Assembly (NCBI GenBank): GCA_018268735.1
Contig: JAFDWA010000064.1
Span: 1 to 7,681 of the forward strand
Origin: Actinomycetota bacterium
Lineage (GTDB): Bacteria; Actinomycetota; Acidimicrobiia; Acidimicrobiales; Microtrichaceae
Direction of reading: 5' to 3'
DNA length: 7,681 bases
This document shows positions 1 through 4,980 of this stretch, piece by piece. The notes beneath the pieces were generated by a model. It saw only the letters and a program-made list of their open reading frames with translations, was not told where the DNA came from and searched no databases. Position numbers and translations under genes: made by a program. How positions within the stretch are numbered: the stretch's first letter is position 1; each line of letters opens with the position of its first letter.

Positions 1-1446
1 CGTGGCGTCGGCGGCGAACAGCGGGGCGGGGCCGAGCCGGGCTGCGAGCTCGGTCGATCGGACCGCAGCCGCCCCGGTCAGGATCCCCGTCACCGTCGCC
101 GACCAGGCGCGTCCGTCCTCCGAGTCGTACGGCAGACCGAGCGCCATCAGCGCTGCGCCGAGGTTCGTGTAGCCGATGCCGATGTCACGCGCCGCCCGGG
201 CCTCTGCGGCGATCTTCTCGGTCGGGTACTCCGATCCGCCGACGAGGATGTCCTGCGCGGTCACGACGACGCGGACGGTGTGCTCGAAGGCCTCGACGTC
301 GAAGGTCCCCTCCTCGGAGAGGTAGGACAGCAGGTTGATGCTCGCGAGGTTGCAGGCGCTGTTCGCCAGCCGGAGGTGCTCGCTGCAGGGGTTGCTGGCG
401 TCGATCCGGCCTGCGTTCGGCGTGGTGTTCCAGCGGTTGATCGTGGTGTCGAACTGCACGCCGGGGTCCGCGCACTCCCAGGACGCCTCCGCGATCTCGC
501 GCAGGATCCGACGTGCAGGGACGCGGTCGACGACCTCGCCGGTCGTTCGGGAGGTCAGCTCCCAGTCACGGCCGTCGAGAGCTGCACGCATGAACGCGTC
601 GGTGAGGCGCACCGAGTTGTTCGCGTTCTGGTACTGGATCGAGAACGCGTCGGCGCCGTCGAGGTCCATGTCGAAGCCGGCGTCGCGCAGCACCCGTGCC
701 TTGCGCTCCTCGACGGCCTTGCACCAGATGAACTCCTCGATGTCGGGGTGATCCGCGTCGAGGATGACCATCTTCGCAGCCCGACGCGTGGTCCCGCCGC
801 TCTTGATCGTGCCGGCAGAGGCATCCGCGCCGCGCATGAAGCTGACCGGCCCCGACGGCGTACCGCCACCGCTCAGGTGCTCACGTGAGGATCGGATCTT
901 CGACAGGTTGGCGCCTGCACCGGACCCGCCCTTGAAGATGACCCCCTCCTCCTCGTACCAGTTCAGGATCGAGGCGAGCTCGTCGTCGACGTCCAGGATG
1001 AAGCAGGCGGCCGCCTGCTGACGGGCACCCGGTGTGCCGATGTTGAACCAGACCGGCGAGTTGAACGACACGCGCTGGTGCACCAGCAACCAGCGCAGCT
1101 CCTCGGCGAAGGTCGTCGCCTCCTCGGCGTCCGCGAAGTGCCCGTCGCGCTCACCCCACTCGGTGATCCGACCGACGACCCGATCGATCACCTGTCGCAG
1201 CGAACGCTCCCTCCGGTCGCTGCCCAGGGGGCCACGGAAGTACTTCTGCGTGACGATGTTCGACGCGGTCAGCGACCACGACGACGGGAACTCCACCCCG
1301 GTCTGCTCGAAGGCGACCTCGCCCGTCCGGTGGTCGGTCAAGCGCGCGTCGCGGAGATCCCACTCGACCTCGTCGAAGGGTGATCGCCCCGGTGTGGAGA
1401 ACCGTCGTGCCAGCCGGATGTCGGTCATGGAGTGGGTGACGCTCAC
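1..1446 (-). CDS. nrdJ: Class II (adenosylcobalamin-dependent) ribonucleotide reductase, N-terminal 482 residues
   Basis: This enzyme reduces ribonucleotides to deoxyribonucleotides in the cytoplasm, using adenosylcobalamin to make the thiyl radical. The visible 482 residues hold the family landmarks: SFNSPVWFN at about 127-135, the first redox cysteine in AACFIL (C148), a glycine-rich FKGGSGAGANLS stretch (171-182), and NPCSEH (352-357), where C354 is the expected radical cysteine and N352/E356 its partners. The gene runs off the left edge, so the C-terminal half and cysteine tail are not seen; large class II enzymes of this type usually exceed 900 residues. I chose GTG at 1446 because GAGGAG lies nine bases upstream. 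ATG at 1428 is possible but has no ribosome site. nrdR lies upstream on the same strand, separated by a reductase gene on the other strand. NrdR control is expected, but I found no clear NrdR box. Confidence 0.95.
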   Translation of the reverse strand, partial: MSVTHSMTDIRLARRFSTPGRSPFDEVEWDLRDARLTDHRTGEVAFEQTGVEFPSSWSLTASNIVTQKYFRGPLGSDRRERSLRQVIDRVVGRITEWGERDGHFADAEEATTFAEELRWLLVHQRVSFNSPVWFNIGTPGARQQAAACFILDVDDELASILNWYEEEGVIFKGGSGAGANLSKIRSSREHLSGGGTPSGPVSFMRGADASAGTIKSGGTTRRAAKMVILDADHPDIEEFIWCKAVEERKARVLRDAGFDMDLDGADAFSIQYQNANNSVRLTDAFMRAALDGRDWELTSRTTGEVVDRVPARRILREIAEASWECADPGVQFDTTINRWNTTPNAGRIDASNPCSEHLRLANSACNLASINLLSYLSEEGTFDVEAFEHTVRVVVTAQDILVGGSEYPTEKIAAEARAARDIGIGYTNLGAALMALGLPYDSEDGRAWSATVTGILTGAAAVRSTELAARLGPAPLFAADAT

Positions 1447-1635
1447 GGTGAGACGCTCCTCGGTCTGATGGTCGGTCGTCGGATGGATGGATCGGCGCCA
1501 CCGGGTGGTGCCGCGGCGCACCGCCCCGTCGTGGCGTCGCGCCCCTGGCGGTCCGCGTGGGCGCGACGACGCGGAGCAGCGCGGACAGCCGGGCGAAGGC
1601 CAGACAGGACCCGAGGGGCGCCACGACCGGCGCCC

Positions 1636-1649
1636 GGGGTCCAGACCCC
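1636..1649. repeat. Inverted repeat in the presumed nrdJ leader
   Basis: GGGGTC and GACCCC are separated by two bases. In RNA this could form a five-pair stem with a four-base loop. It lies about 190 bases upstream of the nrdJ start and 13 bases from a second inverted repeat. Its role is unknown. Confidence 0.4.
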
Positions 1650-1662
1650 CAGGAGTCGTCGG

Positions 1663-1678
1663 TCCCGACACGTCGGGA
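1663..1678. repeat. Seven-base inverted repeat in the presumed nrdJ leader
   Basis: TCCCGAC and GTCGGGA are separated by two bases, giving a 16-base near-palindrome. Its centre is 28 bases from the centre of the inverted repeat at 1636-1649. It has the form of a protein-binding dyad, but it does not resemble the AT-rich NrdR box, so no regulator is assigned. Confidence 0.45.
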
Positions 1679-1741
1679 GCGACATCAGCCACCATTCCGG
1701 CCGCCCGCGCCACGGTCCGCAGTGCAGGACTCTACGAAGCT

Positions 1742-1755
1742 CACCCTGTGGGGTG
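1742..1755. repeat. Inverted repeat near the possible nrdJ promoter
   Basis: CACCC and GGGTG flank a four-base TGTG centre. It sits just upstream of the possible nrdJ -10 (1734-1729, minus strand), where an operator would be plausible. It is short and could be chance in GC-rich DNA. Confidence 0.3.
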
Positions 1756-1810
1756 GAAGAGGGACAAGGTGTGGATTTCCCGTGGACATCCCCGGGGTCG
1801 GTCAACAGGA

Positions 1811-1864
1811 CGGGGTCGGTCCGAGCCGACGAGAGGCCGGGGTCGGTCCGAGCCGACGAGAGGC
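1811..1864. repeat. Perfect 27-base tandem repeat, two copies
   Basis: Two adjacent copies, 1811-1837 and 1838-1864, are identical. Each contains the dyad GTCGG-N6-CCGAC. The first ten bases of the unit (CGGGGTCGGT) occur once more at 1793-1802, so an older third copy may be partly decayed. The repeat ends 64 bases before the reductase start and sits just upstream of its presumed promoter. It could be a duplicated operator or a recent slippage event. It is intergenic if the reductase starts at 1929. Confidence 0.85.
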
Positions 1865-1870
1865 CGGATG

Positions 1871-1884
1871 CAGCGGATCCGCTG
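1871..1884. repeat. Perfect 14-base palindrome
   Basis: CAGCGGATCCGCTG reads the same on both strands. It lies between the 27-base tandem repeat and the presumed -10 of the reductase gene, about 33 bases upstream of that -10. The position would suit an operator or activator site; no known regulator is recognised. Confidence 0.5.
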
Positions 1885-1916
1885 TCGGAGTGCGGCCCCG
1901 AGCATCGAGGGCCCGT

Positions 1917-1922
1917 TATCGT
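1917..1922 (+). promoter_or_regulatory. Candidate -10 of a leaderless promoter for the reductase gene
   Basis: TATCGT fits the actinobacterial TANNNT -10 pattern and is followed by six bases and then ATG at 1929, so transcription could begin at the A of the start codon. There is no purine-rich ribosome site before this ATG, which agrees with a leaderless start. No good -35 is visible. Confidence 0.45.
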
Positions 1923-1928
1923 CGCTGC

Positions 1929-2657
1929 ATGCGTGAGCTGCACCCGCACCCACACGAGGTCGACGACGTGCTCGCAGACCTCGCTGCCGATGAGCGACCC
2001 GTCCCGTCCGACCGCCCGTGGGTGATGGCGAACATGGTGACGAGCATCGACGGCGCCTACGCGATGGAGGGCCGCTCCGGAGGCTTGGGCACCCCTGGCG
2101 ACAAGATGATCTTCCACGCGCTGCGCGGGCTCGCCGACATCGTTCTGGTCGGTGCCGCCACGGCCCGGGAGGAGCACTACCGACGACCCTCGAGCGTGCC
2201 CGCAGCGATGGCCCTGCGCCGCGACCGGGGCCAGCAGCCGGCACCGCGTCTGGTGCTCGTCAGCCGCTCGGGCCGGGTTCCCGACGACCAGCCGTTCCTC
2301 ACCGGTGAGGGACCCGATCCACTCCTCGTCCATCCAGCGGGATCGCCGGTCGAGGTTCCCGAGGGGATCGAGACGATGTCGTGCGGCACCGACGGCGGTG
2401 TCGATCTCGTCGAGCTGCTGCGACGGCTCCGAGGCGAGGGCCACCAGTGGGTCCTCACCGAAGGCGGGCCGGGCCTGCTGGGCCAGCTGCACCGGGCCGA
2501 CCTGATCGACGAGCTGCTGGTGACGACCTCGCCGAACCTGGTCGGTGGTGGTGACGTGGGCCTGCTCGGCCATGGCGACGCGTTCGCGCAGCCCCGCAGC
2601 CTGCACCGCCTCTGGATGGACGACCAGGACGCGCTCTTCGCCAACTACCGACGGTGA
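1929..2657 (+). CDS. RibD C-terminal-type pyrimidine/dihydrofolate reductase family protein
   Basis: The 242-residue product is a stand-alone NADPH-dependent reductase domain of the RibD C-terminal/DHFR-like fold, without the deaminase domain of bifunctional RibD. Visible family landmarks are the substrate-side MANMVTSIDGAYA (33-45), the cofactor-side VLVGAATAREEHY (72-84), and the glycine-rich LTEGGPGLLGQL (176-187). It may reduce the riboflavin pyrimidine intermediate. Alternatively it may act like Mycobacterium tuberculosis Rv2671, a RibD-like protein known to have dihydrofolate reductase activity and to affect antifolate response. The sequence alone does not decide. I chose ATG 1929 because homology-like sequence begins there and a TANNNT box lies six bases upstream; the frame stays open further upstream but that part looks non-coding. 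It lies between nrdJ and nrdR on the opposite strand and converges on nrdR. Confidence 0.88.
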   Translation: MRELHPHPHEVDDVLADLAADERPVPSDRPWVMANMVTSIDGAYAMEGRSGGLGTPGDKMIFHALRGLADIVLVGAATAREEHYRRPSSVPAAMALRRDRGQQPAPRLVLVSRSGRVPDDQPFLTGEGPDPLLVHPAGSPVEVPEGIETMSCGTDGGVDLVELLRRLRGEGHQWVLTEGGPGLLGQLHRADLIDELLVTTSPNLVGGGDVGLLGHGDAFAQPRSLHRLWMDDQDALFANYRR

Positions 2658-2659
2658 CA

Positions 2660-2708
2660 GCTCCTGGAGCACCGCTTCGCACCCCGAGCAGCACGGCGCT
2701 GCAGCTCC
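2660..2708. terminator. Possible bidirectional terminator in a convergent gap
   Basis: The 67-base gap between the convergent reductase and nrdR genes holds GCAGC-ACGGC-GCTGC (2688-2702), the compact GCTCC-T-GGAGC (2660-2670) and an outer GGAGC/GCTCC pair (2666-2670 with 2704-2708). There is no T run, so an intrinsic terminator is only a weak proposal. Confidence 0.3.
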
Positions 2709-2724
2709 GGCGAGGAGCAGCCGG

Positions 2725-3192
2725 TCAGGTGGCCTGATCAGGGAGCGGATCTGTGAGCAGCTGGATCTCACGCTCGAAGTCCTCCGGACCCTGGAAGCCC
2801 TTGTACACCGACGCGAAGCGGACCGCTGCGACGCCGTCGATGTGGCGGAGCTCCTCCAGGGCGAGCGCGCCGACCTGGGCGCTCTCGACCTCGCCGCCCC
2901 GCACGGCGAGGCGGTCCTCGACCGTCGCGAGCAGGGCATCGAGGGTTGCGTCCTCGAGCGACCGCCCCTTGCATGCAGCGTCGAGGCCGGCGCGGACCTT
3001 GTCGCGCACGTAGGCCTCGCGACGCCCGTCGCGCTTGACGACGACGAGCGCCACCTCGCCGATGCGCTCGAACGTGGTGAACCTCGTCGCGCAGTGCTCG
3101 CACTGGCGTCGACGCCGGATCGTGCTGCCATCCTCGGCTGCCCGCGAGTCGACGACGCGATCTTCGAGACCGCCGCAGGAGGGGCACCGCAC
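2725..3192 (-). CDS. nrdR: Transcriptional repressor NrdR
   Basis: NrdR senses nucleotide state through its ATP-cone and represses ribonucleotide reductase genes by binding paired NrdR boxes. The 155 residues match the usual family length. The N-terminal zinc ribbon is MRCPSCGG with C3/C6 and CEHC with C31/C34, and the basic RRRRQC stretch at 26-31 follows the family pattern. The ATP-cone spans about 47-137, opening with VVVKRDGRREAY. The GTG at 3192 is the first possible start, because an in-frame stop lies at 3213-3211 with no start codon between. A GAGGTAGGG stretch eight bases upstream could serve as ribosome site. The same region contains TAGGGT (3205-3200), a TANNNT box seven bases before the GTG, so a leaderless transcript is also possible. 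It lies 187 bases downstream of the LysM gene on the same strand, an order also known in mycobacteria. Confidence 0.97.
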   Translation of the reverse strand: MRCPSCGGLEDRVVDSRAAEDGSTIRRRRQCEHCATRFTTFERIGEVALVVVKRDGRREAYVRDKVRAGLDAACKGRSLEDATLDALLATVEDRLAVRGGEVESAQVGALALEELRHIDGVAAVRFASVYKGFQGPEDFEREIQLLTDPLPDQAT

Positions 3193-3199
3193 GGCGTCG

Positions 3200-3205
3200 A
3201 CCCTA
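3200..3205 (-). promoter_or_regulatory. Candidate -10 upstream of nrdR
   Basis: On the minus strand TAGGGT fits TANNNT and lies seven bases before the GTG start, as in leaderless actinobacterial promoters. It overlaps the only purine-rich stretch that could be a ribosome site, so the two readings compete. No convincing -35 is seen. The rest of the 3193-3379 gap holds only a short palindrome, GCCAC-C-GTGGC at 3279-3289. Confidence 0.3.
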
Positions 3206-3379
3206 CCTCGTCACGATCGCTCGCGGATCGGGCCATCCCTGCCTCGCTCACCCCGGGAACCTTCGGTCCGGACACCGTGCCACCGTGGCGGATCACAACG
3301 GTGTCATTCACCGCGGACCGCCCGGTGACATCGGTCTCCGCGTCCAGTGCAAGGTCTCGACACGGCCGGATCGACCCGA

Positions 3380-3862
3380 TCAGTCGAACGAGGCAGGGAG
3401 GCGGATCTCCTCACCCGAGCGGAGGACGTGATCCCCGTTGAGCGACAGCAGGTCCGACACTGCGTCACGACGATCCATGCCGGGTGCGTAGCGCCCGGCG
3501 ATCGTCCACGCCGTCTCGCCGGCACGGACGACGTGCGTGCGACCGGACGCCACCGGCTGCGGCGACGCAGCCGACGCGACGGCCCGACCCGCAGCGGCGA
3601 ACCCCTGCAACCCCAGCACCAGCACGCCCACCGATGCAGCAACGGCCAGGAGACGGCGTCGCAGGTAGGTCGCCCGCGGGACCGGCCGCCGAGCCGTGGC
3701 GACATCGCGCGTCCGCGTCCCCACCTGACGAGCGTCGGGCTCTGACGTCGGTCGGTCGGTTGCGCAGGCCGCTCCCCCTTCGATCAGCCGCAGCCGCGGG
3801 GACCGCTGCGTGCCGATCGGGATGACACGTTCGCCGGTGTGGATGTCGATGACTGCTGCCAT
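3380..3862 (-). CDS. LysM-domain membrane protein, likely SOS cell-division inhibitor (ChiZ/DivS/YneA-like)
   Basis: The 160-residue product has a cytoplasmic N-terminal part of about 65 residues, an arginine-rich stretch (RRR at 68-70), one membrane segment (about 71-97, LLAVAASVGVLVLGLQGFAA), a short linker and a C-terminal LysM domain (about 109-156, starting THVVRAGETAWTIAGRYAPG). LysM binds peptidoglycan, so the protein should sit in the membrane with LysM outside. Small LysM membrane proteins divergent from lexA (YneA in Bacillus, ChiZ/Rv2719c in Mycobacterium; DivS in Corynebacterium is a functional analogue) are SOS-induced and delay division. ATG 3862 has GGGAG nine bases upstream. 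The candidate promoter has a LexA box in its spacer, supporting SOS control. The function is inferred from architecture and context; family sequence similarity is low, so no symbol is given. Confidence 0.85.
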   Translation of the reverse strand: MAAVIDIHTGERVIPIGTQRSPRLRLIEGGAACATDRPTSEPDARQVGTRTRDVATARRPVPRATYLRRRLLAVAASVGVLVLGLQGFAAAGRAVASAASPQPVASGRTHVVRAGETAWTIAGRYAPGMDRRDAVSDLLSLNGDHVLRSGEEIRLPASFD

Positions 3863-4006
3863 GTGATGAGTCTCCCGAGCGGGTGTGACAGTCCAACCGG
3901 GCTGTCGTGCTCCTGTCGTGCTTCTGGCGGTGGCTGTGCCCGTGGCGGTGCGTCGGCCTGCCGGCGAGCACCCGGCCGCCGAGCGGCCTGGCAGCGACAG
4001 CGGACA

Positions 4007-4020
4007 CGAACACCCGTTCG
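4007..4020. promoter_or_regulatory. LexA (SOS) box 1
   Basis: CGAACACCCGTTCG is a full CGAAC-N4-GTTCG dyad of the Gram-positive/actinobacterial SOS type. It overlaps the expected transcription start of the LysM gene. Confidence 0.85.
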
Positions 4021-4024
4021 GTCT

Positions 4025-4053
4025 ACGATGCCCGAACGGATGTTCCCCGTCAA
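4025..4053 (-). promoter_or_regulatory. Candidate promoter of the LysM gene
   Basis: On the minus strand TTGACG (4053-4048) is five of six bases of the -35 consensus. A 17-base spacer leads to CATCGT (4030-4025), three of six for the -10. The LexA box at 4033-4046 fills the spacer and the box at 4007-4020 covers the expected start of transcription near 4018. This is the layout expected of a LexA-repressed promoter. The leader would be about 155 bases. Confidence 0.5.
4033..4046. promoter_or_regulatory. LexA (SOS) box 2
   Basis: CGAACGGATGTTCC has the perfect GAAC-N4-GTTC core. It lies between the candidate -35 and -10 of the LysM gene. Its 12-base core is the reverse complement of the core of box 3. 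Confidence 0.85.
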
Positions 4054-4061
4054 GGGCGAAT

Positions 4062-4075
4062 CGAACATCCGTTCC
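4062..4075. promoter_or_regulatory. LexA (SOS) box 3
   Basis: CGAACATCCGTTCC has the perfect GAAC-N4-GTTC core. It lies on the lexA side of the divergent region and directly abuts box 4. Confidence 0.85.
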
Positions 4076-4089
4076 AGAACACGCGTTCC
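4076..4089. promoter_or_regulatory. LexA (SOS) box 4
   Basis: AGAACACGCGTTCC has the GAAC-N4-GTTC core with one outer base off consensus. It starts at the base after box 3 ends, so two LexA dimers here would be 14 bases centre to centre. Confidence 0.75.
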
Positions 4090-4112
4090 ACCACCCTGTC
4101 ACGTCCCGGTGC

Positions 4113-4118
4113 TACCGT
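4113..4118 (+). promoter_or_regulatory. Candidate -10 of lexA
   Basis: TACCGT fits TANNNT and would start transcription near 4125, inside box 5 and downstream of boxes 3 and 4. No -35 with normal spacing is visible; TTCCAC at 4086-4091 is 21 bases away. Confidence 0.35.
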
Positions 4119-4120
4119 CC

Positions 4121-4134
4121 CAAACATGCGTTCG
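4121..4134. promoter_or_regulatory. Degenerate LexA box 5
   Basis: CAAACATGCGTTCG keeps the right half-site GTTCG but has AAAC instead of GAAC on the left. It overlaps the transcription start expected for lexA near 4125, so it may act as a weak autoregulatory site. Confidence 0.5.
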
Positions 4135-4182
4135 GTCCCGTCCGGTCCGGCGCGGCGAGCGACTGCGCCACCATCCGGCGCC

Positions 4183-4191
4183 GGCAGGAGG
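4183..4191 (+). promoter_or_regulatory. Ribosome binding site of lexA
   Basis: GGCAGGAGG is a near-ideal site eight bases before ATG 4200. It fixes the start against upstream in-frame codons that would place the SOS boxes inside the gene. Confidence 0.85.
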
Positions 4192-4199
4192 CAGCACCC

Positions 4200-4883
4200 A
4201 TGGCAGAGAACAGAGCGCAGCCCGAGGACACGACGCACCCCGAGGACACGACGCAGCCGACGCAGCTCACGCAGCGGCAGCACGACGTCCTTGCGTTCAT
4301 CGAGAAGACCGTGAGCGAGCGCGGCTACCCCCCGTCGGTCAGGGAGATCGGCCAGGGCGTCGGCCTGGCCTCGCCGTCGACGGTGCACAGCCACCTGCAC
4401 ACGCTGCAGCGCCTCGGCTACCTCCGACGTGATGCGACCAAGCCACGGGCGATCGAGGTGACCGCCGACACGGCGAGCGGCACCACGGCGGAGCGCCGAC
4501 CCACTCGCCACGTCCCGCTCGTGGGCGACGTCGCCGCAGGCACCGGGGTGCTCGCACAGGAGCAGGTGGAGGAGTTGCTCCCCTTGCCGGCGGACTTCTG
4601 CGGCGAGGGAGAGCTGTTCATGCTGCGGGTCCGGGGGGACTCGATGATCGACGCCGGCATCCTCGACGGCGACTTCGTCGTCGCCCGGGTGCAGGACAGG
4701 GTGTCGAACGGCGATGTGGTGGTCGCCGGCATCCCGGGCGAAGAGGCCACCGTCAAGACGTTCCGACGCGCTGGATCACGAGTCACCCTGGTCCCGGCGA
4801 ACGAGCGGTTGGAGCCGATGGACTTCGCCGCCGACGAGGTGACGGTCTACGGACGGGTGGTCACGGTCCTGCGCAAGCTCTGA
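4200..4883 (+). CDS. lexA: LexA, SOS repressor and self-cleaving protease
   Basis: LexA represses DNA damage genes and cuts itself when stimulated by RecA-DNA filaments. The 227 residues are of normal length. The N-terminal winged helix-turn-helix lies at about 22-85, including SVREIGQGVGLASPSTVHSH. The cleavage site is the Ala-Gly bond in GDVAAGTG (A113-G114). The catalytic serine is S148 in RVRGDSMIDAG and the lysine is K186 in EEATVKTF, both intact. ATG 4200 has AGGAGG eight bases upstream. Residues before about 22 are a low-complexity extension encoded by an 18-base tandem repeat (PEDTTH/PEDTTQ). It is divergent from the LysM gene across 337 bases carrying LexA boxes, so autoregulation is expected. 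The stop codon lies in another tandem repeat, which supplies two more in-frame stops. Confidence 0.98.
   Translation: MAENRAQPEDTTHPEDTTQPTQLTQRQHDVLAFIEKTVSERGYPPSVREIGQGVGLASPSTVHSHLHTLQRLGYLRRDATKPRAIEVTADTASGTTAERRPTRHVPLVGDVAAGTGVLAQEQVEELLPLPADFCGEGELFMLRVRGDSMIDAGILDGDFVVARVQDRVSNGDVVVAGIPGEEATVKTFRRAGSRVTLVPANERLEPMDFAADEVTVYGRVVTVLRKL
4221..4256. repeat. 18-base tandem repeat within the start of lexA
   Basis: Units 4221-4238 and 4239-4256 differ only in the last base. They encode PEDTTH and PEDTTQ ahead of the DNA-binding domain. The in-frame length suggests a tolerated slippage duplication in a flexible tail. Confidence 0.85.
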
Positions 4884-4926
4884 TCCAGCCGCAAGCTCTG
4901 ATCCAGCCGCACGCTCTGAGCCGGCA
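4873..4926. repeat. 18-base tandem repeat spanning the lexA stop codon
   Basis: Units 4873-4890 and 4891-4908 are identical; a third unit at 4909-4926 has several mismatches. TGA stops occur at the same place in each unit (4881, 4899, 4917), all in the lexA frame. The duplication therefore repeats the RKL-stop end of the gene. Confidence 0.85.
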
Positions 4927-4946
4927 GCGACACCAGCACGTCGACG

Positions 4947-4959
4947 GCGGCTGTGCCGC
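4947..4959. terminator. Weak hairpin between convergent lexA and dapD
   Basis: GCGGC-TGT-GCCGC forms a five-pair stem in the 97-base gap between the lexA stop and the dapD stop. There is no T run on either strand, so termination here is only possible. Confidence 0.25.
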
Positions 4960-4980
4960 TCCCGGCGAGCTGGATGCTGC

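Larger units (their letters stand above)
1447..1928. promoter_or_regulatory. Divergent intergenic region between nrdJ and the reductase gene
   Basis: These 482 bases hold no gene I can support. They must carry promoters for both flanking genes. On the minus strand, TAGAGT (1734-1729) could be a -10 for nrdJ with a weak -35 at TTCCAC; that would give a leader of roughly 280 bases. Several short inverted repeats, one perfect tandem repeat and a 14-base palindrome are listed separately. I looked for the B12 box and the conserved core of a cobalamin riboswitch in the leader on the nrdJ strand and did not find them. I also saw no pair of AT-rich 16-base NrdR boxes. The promoter assignment is inference. 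Confidence 0.5.

Noticed and set aside
1447..1740. Cobalamin riboswitch ahead of nrdJ
   Set aside because: B12-dependent enzyme genes invite this idea, but neither the B12 box nor the conserved core was seen on the nrdJ strand. A covariance model search would settle it.
1811..1864. CRISPR-like repeat
   Set aside because: Two head-to-tail copies with no spacers between them and no cas genes nearby; it is a simple tandem duplication.
1557..1928. N-terminal extension of the reductase frame upstream of ATG 1929
   Set aside because: The frame is open, but the extra part is low complexity, includes the tandem repeat and palindrome, and the family similarity starts just after ATG 1929, with a -10-like box before it.
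1443..3311. A long open frame on the minus strand (622 codons) across the reductase and nrdR
   Set aside because: Its translation is arginine/serine/alanine-rich with no family features and it lies over well-supported genes in other frames; such frames are common in GC-rich DNA.
3974..3988. GGCCG-N5-CGGCC hairpin in the leader of the LysM gene
   Set aside because: Such short GC hairpins are expected by chance in this base composition and nothing else marks the place as regulatory.
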